Shown piece after piece: positions 32,335 through 45,554 of a DNA stretch of 60,000 nucleotides. The stretch's first letter is position 1; each line of letters starts with the position of its first letter. The stretch comes from Hydractinia symbiolongicarpus (Eukaryota; Cnidaria; Hydrozoa; Anthoathecata; Hydractiniidae). The DNA lies in contig NC_079885.1 in assembly GCF_029227915.1 (NCBI RefSeq), forward strand, positions 5,768,001 to 5,828,000, read 5' to 3'. The notes beneath the pieces are model-generated. The model did not search any database. It saw nothing but the letters and a program-made list of their open reading frames with translations, and was not told where the DNA came from. A program made the translations under genes and the position numbers.

Positions 32335-35300
32335 TTATAACGCAAACAAAGTGATGCAACCCACAATCACACCGACCACACCCATCATCACGCATACCAT
32401 CGCCACTACTGCGTCAACGTACGCTTGAATCGTCCCTCTCATCAGCTATAAAAGAACGCGAAACAGTGATAGTGGATGAGAAAAATTTAAGTCAGAGGGG
32501 CGCTGATCAATAGTTTCAATTTTTATTTGTTGTATCTGCTTGCATTTGCAGGTGGCTGCTCTTAAATTTTTCTATTGTTCAAAACTAAAGTGTTTTTAAT
32601 TCTTCGAAGGGACTATTAGATTGTAACATGTTCTGCAATATTCTTCAATATTTTAAGATAAACATCAATTTTTGGTTAGATATTTTTTTAGATAAGAAAA
32701 TATTTAACGCTACTACTTCATTTTTTCGTGCAAAATATGTCAGTCGTTCGCACAAACAAAAAAGACACAAGTTTGTAGTTGTCGTTTTGTACTACGTTAA
32801 TAAAAAAGAAGTTTATGTGACAACCTTTTATTAGTCGTTGTGGTTTGTGTCAATCAAAATTAAATGAAACACTAAAAATATTAATACATATCAAAATTGC
32901 TTATACTGGACTGTTATCTCCTTGGACGAATCTTTCTTCCTCCTAGTTATCCCTCTTTCCGTCCTTTCCAATGTTGGTTTCACGCAATTATTTCAACCAA
33001 CTTTGACATTTTGTCATTACTATTTTTTTCTTATTAGCAAAAATTAATTCCCGTGAAAAATTTGTATATATCTGATTCGCAGGAAAATTCTTATTGTAAA
33101 AATTACTTCCTTTAATTGCGTGGATGTATTTTGGCAAAAAAGTTGACAGTTGACAAAACCATATCTGATTTACTTACCATGTTCATATCACGTTCATACA
33201 CGTTACTCAACCGCTCTGTAAGTATGTTTGTGATCTAAAAATAAACATCCCGCGATCATCCAATCAGAAGAAATTACCTTAATAAAATAAATTTTTGGCA
33301 GAATTAAATTTTGCGACTTTGCGAATTTTTAGGTTTTTCCCGAAATGATTTAATTGCCACTATCGCACAAATATATATTTACTCGAATTTTTAGCAATTT
33401 CGCTATTCGTGAAATTAAATTCATTTTTTCCAAATTTAATTTTCTGCAAATTTTATTTTTGACCCTGCCCAAATTTTTTTTAATAAAAGAAATATACTTT
33501 TCTTACGCTGACAATGTGCTATCTGTAGAAATGGAGACTCAGTGACTTGGTCAAAAAAGGCGTATTCAAGAAAACATTTCCGTGAAATACTTAAAATTGA
33601 TCCGTTCGCAAAAATAAATCCTCGCAAATTCTATGAAATTTCGCAAATTGACGCGTTTCGTGAAAATCTGTGCTCGTAAAAAATTTCTGACATTGATTAG
33701 ATCAACTACCTTAAGTGGATAAATTTTAGCAAATTTAGCGAATTCCGGCGAAATTCGCTAAATTAAATACCCACCAAAATTTTGATAATTGACTATTCGT
33801 CAAAATAAATACTCGCCAAATTTAACATAATTTACCGTTCGCCAAATTAAAATCCCGCCAAATTTTTTAAAAATACGTTTTTGAAGAAAAATGTTTTTAA
33901 CCCAAAAACGAACTTTTTTTTATATTTACAACAAGTTTTTTAATACAAGTATAAAGGAGGATTGTTACAGGTAAATATTGTGTTTATATACACGTTTATT
34001 CTTATTTTTTATAAAACATTTGCCAAAATAAATCCCGGCATTTTTTTGTTTTTGCCAAATTAAATCCTCGCCAAATTTTATAAAATTGATCATTCGCCAA
34101 ATCAAATCCCCGCTAAATATTCCATTTTGGTTATTCGCCAAATTAAATACTCGTCAAAATTTATCCACTTAAGGTAAACAAACTTTTATCAGGGAAGAAA
34201 ATGTACGTACATTTCGTTTAAAAGTTACAGGATCGTATTCATTGTTTTCATAATTCGTTGTCTTTACCTAAATAATAAATATAAAAAAATAAAATTTAGA
34301 TTCGCGGAATTAAGTTTTCGCGAAAATTTAATCCATTCAAGGGAACCCAAGGTATTAAATGATGTTGGACTTGTATTACAGAGCTTAAAAAGTTGGTTAA
34401 CAAGTCTTTAATCCTATCCTGTCCTATCCTATCCCATAACTTAGAATCTGCATGTCGGTTTTTAATCAAATTTTGTGGCATATACAAGCTTACCCAGTAA
34501 ATTTAACTGCAAACTAAGTTGCAGATCTTGAGTTATTGAGTCATCAGCAAAGAATTAAGAAGCCTGGGACGAGCAAACGAGTGTCATTTTGGGAAAAAAA
34601 TTATGTTAATTAATTTACTATTATAATATCTATGCATTGATAAAGTTTGAACGCACACCCCTTAACAGGTCTAAATTTACCGATGACAGAAAATGTCGAA
34701 ATTTACTTAAATATGACATCATAATTTATGCAACATAATTAAATCTAAAATTTTTTAAATGTGAATATCTTAAGAATGGAAAGAGCTTTTTAAAAAATTT
34801 AAAAAGACTTGTTAACCAACTTTTTAATCTCTAGAATATAAGTTTAACATAATTTTTTACTTGGGTTCCTTTTAACGTATTTGAAAAAACTCCAAATCAC
34901 GTGTGAGTTCTTGCAAGCATTTTGGACCTCGCTAAAATAGTTTGAAATGTGTATTCGAGTTATAATGGTTCGAGTTATCGGAGTTATTTTTATGAGAAAG
35001 TATGAGTGAAGGTTCGAGGGGAATTACAACAGTTTGAATTTTCGAGGTTTCTAGTTATGGAGATTATACCGTGCAGTATCATGCTATTTAGGTTGTACAC
35101 AGCTTTTATCAACAACTTCAATAAAATTCAATAAATAAAATTATATCTTACGTTTTCCTGCACCATGAAAACTAGATCAACAACAGTTTGCTTTAAATAC
35201 GATCTGACTTCATTGCAGTCGATACCCAGAGAGTCCAGAATTAAGCCTATAAATAATACTAAACCTTTTTTCTTCCTTTCAGAGTAATGGTGCAATTAAC

Positions 35301-38300
35301 AAATAGTCACCTCTTGTTATTTGCACTATTATTTACCCAAAAAGCTTCTTTAGTTCGAGGTACTTTTATGGGGATCTTGCGAAGCTCTTCTTTGTTAGAG
35401 GTCACGAAAAAATTCTTCGATCCCTTAAACTTTACGTGCTCGCAAAGTAAACTTAAAGGAAACGAATGTAAGTAAGTTCTCGTTAAAAATAAATTTACCG
35501 CGAAAATACTAGAAATGATTTTCTCGCTAAAATTAATCTTCGCGATAATTTTTTCCCGGTATTTTTTCTTTTTTTAGCTGATAAAATGAATGGCCGGTCA
35601 CCGCGCGTCATGGCAGCAAAAAAATCTTCACACAAAAATTAGACACGAACTCTGTAAAAATTACCAAAAGAATAACAACACCTACCTTCTGGTGAGTTCA
35701 ACAACTGTGTGCACTTTTCTTCGATGAAATCACTACATTTCAGCGATCGTACAAAAGAAACAGCTTCCGCCTAAATACACAGATAAACAATTCAACTATA
35801 GTAGTTAATCGTGTTCAAATCCAAGATGTCGACTACATGCTGGTAAAAATCAAAGCAGGCTGATATATTTTTAAATTTTATGCTCTTTAGGTTGAAATTA
35901 TTCTCTATGAAGTGATTGGAAACTTGTTAGAACATCCGGGGGTACAGTAAGTAAAAAAAAAAAAAAACAGTTAAAAAATCAAAAAGCTTGGTAACAATAA
36001 TAACAGTGAAAAAGGTGTTTTTATTCTTCTTCAGCCTGAGAATTACTCTGAAGATTTTCTATAAGAAAAATCCAGCGTAATAATTTTAAAAAGCACATTT
36101 TTATAAAAAAAATTGGAATGTTGCACAGATGTTACTTTTGCTCATGTATTATATGCAATCTCAGAAAAAAGGGGCAGACAGATTGAATATTGCAGCATGA
36201 GATGACTGACAAATAACAAAATGGAGAAAACAATTATTCCAACATACCGCATTTTCCGTGTCACTAACATTTTTTGCCCTCTTTAAATATTGTCGAATAA
36301 ATTTGTCGTCAAACACAACTGTTAACACCATCTGTTGAAATTTCCATCTTGCTTCTTCAGTTTTTCTTTGAAACAGTCTAAAAGTTAAATTCCAATTTGA
36401 CTAATAATCAGGTTACATACTAAATGGCAATTAGGCTGTAGAAAACACTGTTTTAAAATTTTATGTGTTAATCTACGTAAGCATTCAGTTTTTTAGGCAT
36501 TGTATACTTTGCAAATTTAAACTTGTAGATAAAGATTACATAAAATAAAAAATGGAGTAATATTTAGCTATTGCATCGTTTCTTGGACAAAGGGTACATT
36601 TCAAAGTGTACTTGTCTTTTTTATGAAGTTCGAATCCTTACAATACTTTCTCACTAAAACCTTATATCTATAATTTGTCAAAGAATTTAACCATGTACCA
36701 GGGGCGGATACATACCACGTCAAAGACGTCAAGTGACGAAGGTAAATTGTCTACCTGTATAACGGACGATGTCAATCGAGAGGGGCATAGTAGTGCGTAA
36801 AGTTCTTTTTATGTAAACAACGTGCGCCGACGAGCGGGAGTTGATATAAAATAGGGGACCAACGGCTCAGGGTGCCGCAGAGCCACGTCTGTGCGTTGTA
36901 TCTGTTTTAATTTGCATGGTGCGTGATTGTTTTGACGAATATAGTCTGTGGTCTGTTAAGCGGTAGTGTTTCTTACGGCGGTAAAAGTCATACAAATCTA
37001 CAGAGTTGAGCAAACCTGTAACATAGACTAGTGACATATATAGTTTGTGCGGCACGATTTTTGAGTGAAAAAAAGGGTAGCCGCCCTTAACGATATAACT
37101 CGAATTACCAGTCTAGTGACTTAGCAGTCCGCTGGATTCGATTACCCCTGTGAAAAAAGGTTCTTTCTTGTTAAACATGGCTTTAAAAACCATGTCTGAC
37201 AAGGTGACTAGTGCTTTTTTAAGTAGAAATGTCGATGTAATGAAAGAAATTTTTAACTCCCGCATTGGTGATTTGTCAAAATTACCTACAATAAATTTTC
37301 CGCAGCTGCTGGAGAATGGAAGTGTATTAAAATATAGGTTAGCTCCTTTGGACTTTCCTACAAAGTTTGTTCAAAACAACTCGGAAACACTCATTGCTTT
37401 GAGGTAGGTTTGTTTAAACTTTTTTCTGATCCCTAAAGCTTTGTTTTTGTTAATAGACTGTGAAGTTTACAATTTAGTTTTTGTTCAGCTATAACAATGC
37501 AATTTTCAGTCATAAACTGAAACTAAAGCCAAAGATTTAATATGGCTGACCTTAATTGCTTTTATTAAATATTCTTTTGTTTTATTCTCAGAATAATTTA
37601 ATTTTTCAAAACGTGTCATAAACAAATATATAAATGGTAGCTGAGTTGTGTTGTTATGTTTGTGAATGTATTAATAGCTAGGCACAAGACTCAGATTGGC
37701 TTTGTTTTTCTTGTTTTAGCTCTGAAGCAAGTGGAAACTGCTTATACAGCTCGGTATCATTAATGTTGTCAGGTGACAATTCATTGTGTCATGATTTAAG
37801 GTTACTTACTTCTTTAGAGTTGTTTATTCATGCTGAATTTTATTCTACGCATCCCCTTCTATACTCTATTTTTGAACAAGGACAACTAAATAATAACCAA
37901 CTTTTTAAGAATTTCAAGCAAGTATTTGATATGTCCCTGGCTATATCTGATAAAGATTACCCCCATGGTTCTTCACTTACAGAATTAGTGCAATTTGAAG
38001 CTCTGTATAATTGCAAAAACAGCAGATGGGCAGGTCTTCTTGACATACTTGCCCTTTCTACTGTCATTAATCACAATATAAATGTAGCATACCCCGAATG
38101 CGGCGAAACATGTTATAAGTTATTGTTTGCGGAGAAAGTTCAACCTCGAATCCCCAATGAAAACATAGCTTCTGACATAGAGCTTTGTTATGTTATGCAT
38201 GGTTATGTATCCAGACCAGGTGAAAATTATAAACCAAACCATTTTGTTCCCTGTATACGTTTGTTAAATCATAGTAGTAAGCGTAAATCCTTTTCCAATG

Positions 38301-41300
38301 AAAAAAAACTTGTAAAAAAAATTAAAACTGTGGGTTTTGCTAGTGATAAAGTACAAGCAAAGCTATCATTTTGGACCGATAAATGCAGCGATAAGCTTGT
38401 ATTACCTAAAGTAAAAAGTATGTCCACACAAAACAGCTTGCTGATAACTAAAATAAATAGTACTGATTCAATAAAAAGTTCATCTACGTATAATTCTAAA
38501 AATAGTTTAACGGTTTCCATTTCTACTTCCAATGCCAGCCAAGTTTTTGGAAAAAATTCTTCTACTTTTACTTCCCCTGCTAATCTTTCTTCCCCTGTAT
38601 CCTTTTTGTCCCAAAAGCCTTTATTATTTCCTTCATTTTTCTCAGAATCATCATCAAAAGCAGGTTGCTCATCTCTTGTCACTTCTTCAATAAATGAGTG
38701 GGATGTTGCTGGATATAGGGACAAATGTAAAGGTCTTAGGCCAGAAGAATTATATAATTTGATAAAAAATGTTCACAAATGTGGTGACAATTTTGTTTTT
38801 CCTAAAAAAAAATCTAGAAGTTTTCGTCGGGAATGGCTTAAGTCGTTTAGTTGGCTATGTTATTCTCCAAGCCAAGATGGTGCATACTGTCTTCCTTGTG
38901 TTTTATTTGGAGACAGATTTCCAACCAAGGCATATAAAATAAAGAAACTGTTACGTGAGCCATTAACATATTGGCCTGATGCATGTGCTGCTTTCAAGCG
39001 CCATGAAAATGTTCCCAATGGAATACATAGTGATACCATAGTTGCTTTTACCTCACTGATAAATGCTGTTGAAGGTAAATCCAAAGCAATTGATGTCTTA
39101 ATTGACAACCAAAGGAAAACTGTTGTATTAGAAAACCGAAAAAAACTGATTCCCATTACAGATGCCATCATATTGTGTGGGCGGCAAGGTATTGCACTAA
39201 GAGGACATCGTGATGATGCTAAGTATCATCCAGTTCCAGGGGAATATTCAGTAGGGAGAACTGGCAATTTTGTAGAATTGCTGAATTTTCGAGTTCGAGG
39301 TGGTGATACTGATTTGAAAGAGCATTTATCAAAATGCCCTAAAAACGCAACATATATTTCCAAAACCACTCAAAATGATTTAATAAATTGTTGTGGTGAG
39401 GTAATAACTAATAAAATTGTTTCTGAAATTAGGAAGAATAGATTTTTCTCTGTCCTGGCTGATGAACTTTTAGATTGTATAATAAGGAACAACTTTCTTT
39501 AGTAATCCGTTATGTTGATTCAAGTAGAAATATCAAGGAAGATTTTCTTAAATTTCTTCATTGTAAAGAGGGTTTAACTGGTGCAGATTTAGCCCAGCTT
39601 ATGTTGTCTGCTCTGCAAAATTTAAATCTAGATTTCAGTAATTGCAGGGGCCAGGGTTATGATGGGGCTGGTAATGTTGCTGGACATTTAAATGGTTTAT
39701 CAGCTCGTCTTCTGTCAGTTAACAAAAAGGCTATTTATGTTCATTGTCATAGCCACCGTTTAAACCTTTGTGTTGCTAAATCTTGTTCCATCACGCTGGT
39801 AAGAAATGCTATGAACAAAATTAAAGAAATTTCCTACTTCTTTAACTTTTCACAAAAAAGGCAACAGCTCCTTGAAAAAAATGTCATTCAATATTGTCCT
39901 AATTCTGATAAGTCTAAACTTAAAGATGTCTGCCGAACACGGTGGATTGAGCGTATTGATGGCATGGAAGTTTTTCAAGAACTTTATGTTGCAATTTATG
40001 TGACCCTTGATGATATGATAGTTAATTTAAATAAAATTGTCAATAATGAAACTGCCACCAAAGCACACTCTTTTTTTAATGAAATTTCTACCTTTGAGTT
40101 CATTGTATCTGTTGTTGTGACCAGAAATGTTTTGGCACTTACACATGGTGTTACAACTTTGCTTCAAGATAGAAGTATTGATATTACAGATAATGTTCAA
40201 TACATTACTAATTTGAAAAATACAACTATGAGTTGCAGGAACAATGTAGATTTTTTTCACAACTCATGGTACAAGGAGGCATTAGATGTTGCGGAAAGTG
40301 TAGGAGTTGAGGAGAAAATGAAACGGGTTATCAGAAGGCAAACATTAAGGGACAACCAACCTGCTATCAGTCCAAAGGATTATTATAAAAAAGCCTTAAC
40401 CATACCAATCTTGGACCATTTAAACAGTGAACTTAACTCGAGGTTTGATTTTGAAAACTTTGTAGTGTATAATGGATTGTGCATTGTACCAGCCAAAGTA
40501 GTTTCAATGGTTTACTCCAACAAAGATTGGAAGAGCAAATTTAAAAGGTTTGTAGATTTTTACAAATCTGACATGCCAAATCCTCTTGCTCTAGAGTCTG
40601 AGTTAGAGCTGTGGGAAAAGTTTGCTTTGGATTATCAGGGTACAAGACCTGAAACCATTGCTCAAACTTTAAAGTCAATAAACCTGTCTCTATTTACTAA
40701 TATAAATGTTGCTATTCGCATTCTTGCTACTATCCCTATTACTTCATGTGAATGTGAAAGAAGTTTTTCATCATTAAGACGATTAAAAGATTATTGTCGT
40801 AGTACCATGACAGAAGATCGTCTTAATGGCCTTTCTTTAATGTACATTCATCAAGAAATTATTCCAAAGGTAGATGATGTACTTAATATTTTTGCCCGAG
40901 ATCCTAGAAGATTACAGTTAATTTAAATTCACTTAAAACTTAATACATATATAAACAATTTACTTTATCCTTACTTACCCATACTTACCTCTACTTACTC
41001 ATCTTTTAATAAGTCTTACTTTTAAGTTGGTAATTATACACTTAACATCTTAGGTTCATCCTAAAAGTTTCTCAACTTTGGATTTTCTGAAGTCCTAACT
41101 CCTATTTTATAACATACATTTATTAAAATGCTTTGAGCACAACCCCTGATTTATATGTTAATGCTGCTTTTTAGCAAGAGTCCTTTCAGTTTATATATTT
41201 ACTTTTTGAGCCTTGTTTTTTATATGCCATATCCTTTGTTTTTTTTATATATTTTACTGAAATAGTTCTTGCACATTCATTTTTTAAATTTGTTTTTATA

Positions 41301-44028
41301 TAATTCTTTCTTATCATGTCAACCCGGTATACTGATGTTTAGATGTCAGATTTGATAGATTCATTCATTATTCCATTCGCCGGTTTTGACAATTTGCTCA
41401 ATTTGACCCATTTCATGTTAGATTCAATTTGTCCATGGTTTTCTACATTACGTGATGTGCAAGAAAGAAGAAAGAAGAAAGAAGATTTTTATGGGTTATT
41501 AATGTAACCCTTCAAGTTTTCAAAAAACATTATTTTGGAATACCAGCTGCTTTGAAAAAGTAGCTAGATTTATGTTGTTTTTTCTTTCAATTTATTCTTA
41601 TGAAATGTCTGGTAAGTATACATTAAAAAAATGACAATTCGGGCATTTGCGACAAAAAATTTTTGGCTTCACGAAAAATTTTGACTAAGGACTTTTTAAA
41701 CCTGTATCCGCCCCTGTGTACAGACACTTTTATTTGGATAAAGTAGAACAAGAGCAATTAAGTTACATACCTAGATATCCACAAACATTTTCCAAATGGA
41801 CTAAATACAATTTCAATGGAAATAAAAGTTGTCATTCCACCTAAAAATATTGAGAATAGTAATAATTTAATATCTGGTTTTAATTGGAAAGAGTTAGTAT
41901 TTCTATTTCACTCGTTCAGAAGGCTTGCTTCATAAATCGACTGCAGTTTTATTTCCTACAGTGGTGAAATAACACAATTCACTTTTGAGAACATCTTTTA
42001 TATAATTTTTGATGAGAAGCTTCACATTGGACTCTGACTAAAGGTTCTAATAATTGTTAATAAAGTCAATTTATAAAATCTACGCCACATCTTTAAATGT
42101 TTTAAATTTCTTTGAGATTCAGTTAAAGCATAACAACATATAAATTGAATAATAAACAAAAATATAAAATTATACGAATACAAACAAAATAGTTTTTAGC
42201 ACATACCTAAAAAACTATACAAACCAACATAGTGCAAAAGCTGAAGAGTTTTCCAAACTAAAATATCCATCAGTTTATTTCTCATATAACATAGCAAGAG
42301 AGGGTACGAATTAAGCAAATCGTTTTATAAAGAGTGGATTTAGATAACAGAACAATATATCAATAATTTTAAATTTGGTACCATAACATCCAGCGCTCTA
42401 CCACATAGAGGCTGTTTTGGAATGGAGCGGATAGGAACAGAAAATTTTCTGCTGGTAATCTCTTCCTCTATTAATGCACACATTACAATACAGAAAATAA
42501 ACACACTTTCTATAGTTTCCACACAACGATTCTAATTTCTTAAAAACGAAACGAAAAGAAAAATTTTCCACTCAGCTTTTCTGTTCCTGTCCGTTCAGTT
42601 CCGTGGAAAATGTTTTTGAAGTGGAAAAAAAGGCCTATGATTGCAAAATCCAATTATAATTAATAGCTACGACGATAAACAATAAAATACCTGAAGATCT
42701 CACTTCATGTTTATTCAGAATTTTTAACAATGATACCGATAAAATTAAGATTATTAATGAGCTTGCCAGTGTAGAAATCAATAACAAGTGGCGACAAGAG
42801 GTGGAAATAAGCTTTCGAGATAGCTACAAAAACAAAATATATATTCAAGTTATAAAGAGAGCGTTTACAGTGAACAACTTTATTTCTGGACAGATTTTAC
42901 CTGATATACAGAAGAAATAAAAAAATAAAATTGTTGCAAATATCTTGTTAAAAATATGTCCTTTATTTAAAAAACAATTTCCCATAAGGTTTCATCTTTT
43001 CATTAAAATATGAATGAACTTACGTCTTTTTTTGGCTCAACAAGTTCTATTTTCTGATGATCTTCCACTGAAAGTGTCAGAATCGAGTTCTCACTCCATG
43101 CTGTTGGGTGAGTCATAGACTGTCCAAAATCATTGAACTCGGAGTCTTGTACATCTACATAATCTTCATCTGATGATACAGAAAGTAAGTTTTTTGACGA
43201 TAGCGTTATGCTAAAAAGAAATGTAGAAGTCTAAAGGTAAAAAAGAAGAACTGAAAAAATGATGAACTTGTATTGTTAGGCATTATATATCCAGACCACA
43301 AAACATAAAATAATTATATATGTACTTTTACAATGAAAAAATGTTTTTGGAAGTTCTTAAATATCAAATACAAAATTTCCCAGTATTTATATTAACATAA
43401 AATATAGTGTAAAAATAAAAAAGGTATATACATAGCACAAGGAATTAAGATACAGCATGCACCCAAATAATTCCACCTTCCAATAAACATGACACCTAAC
43501 AAATATTGTAAGTCCAAATACTTTTAATAAATGCCTTGCTCCTATTTTTATTTGGAAAACATTGTATTAGAATTATTTGTCAAAAATACTCTCTTTAGTC
43601 CATATTGCTACTGTTATCAAAGTGAGTCCTATAGTGCACTATAATTTTCTATTTAAGCCACAATTTGTTTATGCAGGAAGCAACGGATCCACAATGCCAC
43701 AAGTCATTTTATATTTTTCTTGGATTTCTTCAAAAAGAAGAGACCTTTTTGCAAGATGTTAAGATAACTCATTTCACACACACTCAGTACATTTAAAAAA
43801 ATTTTAAATCAATTTGTTTTTTAAAAAAATGTGGCTCTGTTTTATCCCAATTGTTTTTATTAGCACCATTTCCAGGAGTTATTTTATATTTTGAAGTCTT
43901 CCTCCAATAACTAATGTTCTCTTTTTATGCCTCATAGGGAAACTTTTACAAACCTACAAAAGATCATACATTAATGAACTTTTATTTTCAAACACTTACT
44001 CAAAACAATGATAAAAAATTTCATAGCT
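32335..44028 (-). CDS. Multi-exon membrane protein, ten exons recognised (5' end not found)
   Basis: Exons, in transcript order: 44028-44000, 43210-43024, 42823-42691, 42257-42207, 41840-41771, 36377-36248, 35770-35686, 35246-35152, 33234-33178, 32445-32335. Every one has AG before and GT after, and the reading phase joins exactly at all nine junctions, which chance would not give. The protein begins SYEIFYHCFD (start missing), has an acidic patch (SSDEDYVDVQDSEF), a hydrophobic segment (LLLISTLASSLIILILSVSL), a second hydrophobic stretch (GLYSFLGGMTTFISIEIVF), a helical region (RKTEEARWKFQQMVLTVVFD) and a C-terminal membrane anchor ending ITLFAL then TAA. About 310 residues seen. I do not recognise the family. 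The fifth intron is almost filled by a hAT transposon. Confidence 0.75.
33270..33706. repeat. GCGAA/AATTAAAT-rich repetitive DNA
   Basis: Many scattered copies of short phrases such as TTCGCAAATTT and AATTAAAT resembling the interior of the adjacent MITE; probably older copies of the same family. Confidence 0.4.
33709..34174. mobile_element. MITE with TA duplication
   Basis: Ends CCTTAAGTGGATAAATTTT and AAAATTTATCCACTTAAGG are perfect inverted copies, flanked by TA at 33707-33708 and 34175-34176. The interior is made of imperfect repeats of CGCCAAATTAAATNC. It lies in the intron between the ninth exon (33234) and the eighth (35152) of the minus-strand gene. Confidence 0.85.
34339..34872. mobile_element. 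Palindromic element in the same intron
   Basis: GGGAACCCAAG and AGTTGGTTAACAAGTCTT on the left are mirrored by AAGACTTGTTAACCAACT and CTTGGGTTCC on the right. Ends are approximate and no target duplication was established. Confidence 0.6.
36699..41716 (+). mobile_element. hAT-type DNA transposon with OTU-like domain
   Basis: 5.0-kb element with ends CAGGGGCGGATACA and, inverted, TGTATCCGCCCCTG. TGTAC flanks both sides (36694-36698 and 41717-41721), a 5-base duplication rather than the 8 bases usual for hAT elements. It carries one two-exon gene on the plus strand. It sits in an intron of the minus-strand membrane gene, its right end about 55 bases from an exon. Confidence 0.9.
37177..40926 (+). 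CDS. hAT transposase with N-terminal OTU-like protease domain and TTF-type zinc finger (one frameshift)
   Basis: Exon 1 is 37177-37403; exon 2 starts at 37720 after AG; the phases join. Just after the junction comes GNCLYSSVSLML, the Cys-nucleophile motif of OTU cysteine proteases, and near 38225 NHFVPCIRL, the likely catalytic His. A long Ser/Thr-rich linker leads to a TTF-type finger (YCLPCVLFG, about 38890), the DUF4371 catalytic core (FFSVLADE near 39450; GQGYDGAGNVAG near 39652) and the hAT dimerisation end (CECERSFSSLRRL near 40750). A change of frame at about 39470-39490 separates the first frame (stop at 39502) from the rest, so this copy is probably dead. Relatives resemble ZMYM1-type proteins. 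The OTU role in transposition is unknown. Confidence 0.85.
41841..42206. other. Intron of the minus-strand gene
   Basis: Nothing but intronic sequence is seen between the exons at 41771-41840 and 42207-42257. Confidence 0.4.
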
Positions 44029-44189
44029 CTACATGCACAGCCAAAAAATCAGATTTTTATTAGTACACATGACAATAAGATTAGAGAAGATGCGTTGAAA
44101 AAATCTTGGGATCATCTTGGAATTCTGACAGTTAAAACTAGATCACTGTGTTTAAGATAAATGACAAACAATTACAAGCAATTGACAAA

Positions 44190-44370
44190 TTGACTTAAAC
44201 CCATTCAAGGGGAACTATAAATGCTGCATTAAGACCAATATTTGCAAACATTAGGGATGTTCATCTACTACATGATGTTATCATCGCAACAACTGATCAC
44301 AGTCAACATGTAAAGGTTATGGAAGAAATGATGGCAACAATTTCAAAAGCTTGATTGACCGTTAATCAAA
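44190..44370 (+). pseudogene. Ty3/Gypsy reverse transcriptase fragment
   Basis: The translation near 44227-44345 reads PIFANIRDVHLLHDV and HSQHVKVMEEMMATISKA, the region around the polymerase active site of Gypsy-type reverse transcriptases, with one of the active-site Asp residues lost and a stop soon after. Only a small relic. Confidence 0.55.
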
Positions 44371-44634
44371 AAAAAATAAAAAATGCAAACAAAATGGCCT
44401 TCAGTGCAGTAAACTGGGAACATTAAAGTGAGCCACAAGTAGTGGCAGATACACATAGATCAAATCAACGAGGAGCACCCCCGCTAAATCTACTCCTTTA
44501 TTCACGATCTTTAGTCTTAATCGAGTTGGATATGTTATTATGAGTACCAAATTGAAAAAAATTTTTTGAGGATTTTGAGTTAGAGCTGAATTAAAACTAA
44601 TGGTGCGGAAAAGCGCTTAAAAAAACTACGGGTC

Positions 44635-44722
44635 ATCATCATCATTCATCATCATTCTCGGCTTAACGTCCGTTTTCCATGCTAGTATGGGTTGGACGGT
44701 CTAGCATGGGTTAGACGGATAA
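44635..44722 (+). repeat. Dispersed repeat with CATGCTAGTATGGGTTGGACGG core, copy 1
   Basis: A CATCATCATT run is followed by CTCGGCTTAACGTCCGTTTT and a GGGTTGGACGG core. The same arrangement recurs at 52901-52962. Conserved short repeats of this kind are widespread in invertebrates and look SINE-derived. Confidence 0.6.
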
Positions 44723-45554
44723 AGCGCGCTTATGACTATGACGTCAATAGGTGAATTCTGCGTTTTACTATTCATATAATGATATGGTGGTCAATAAATT
44801 ATGCCAGATTCTTTGTAACTTAAGATATTGAAAATGACCCTCGAATAAAAAAGGACTGGCCTTAAGTAGCCCAAATTTTAATTCAGAATTGCCAAAAGAA
44901 GGGGGATTATATATATATATATACCCTAGTTGTGTTAGAAATTTATATACATACATTCGTGTTGTGATTTTAGAACTATAAATACATCAGGGCTTTACTC
45001 CATACCAATGAACACTTCTTTATTTTTAACCGTGTCCATCATACCTGGTTTTATCACTTCTGTTTATATATTTATATTTTAACGCCTTTTTACATATTTT
45101 AACTGTACACATATTTATAACAGCTTTTAGTTGAAATGTATGTCCAGTAATAAAATAAAAAATAAAAAAACTTAAAAAAGTACAAAATGATTCCTAAGCC
45201 CCTTTCAGTAGACGTGTTGAATCGAAAGGGAGACAGAATTAAATTCCAGATTGAAACAATTGTTTTATTTATTTTAAACTGTAAGCTTACAAATAAAACA
45301 AAGTGAAAGAGAATGAGAAACAAGGGCTGCAAATAGGAAACGAAATTAAGCAGTATCTAAAACATATTAAAGATTTGACTAAAAAAAAATTCCTTGAAAG
45401 TTCCAGTATTGTAGTTATGAAGGTTTCACCACAAAAACATTATGATTACGGCATTTGTACACCACTTCATTATGGCTGATTAACCTGAATACTGGCCCGT
45501 GATTGGTTCAACCAGTGTTATGACGCGAATCCAACCGCAAGAATAGGTTCAGCA
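44723..45554. other. Intergenic, nothing recognised
   Basis: AT-rich. A TA microsatellite lies at about 44909-44922. No gene is supported. Confidence 0.4.
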
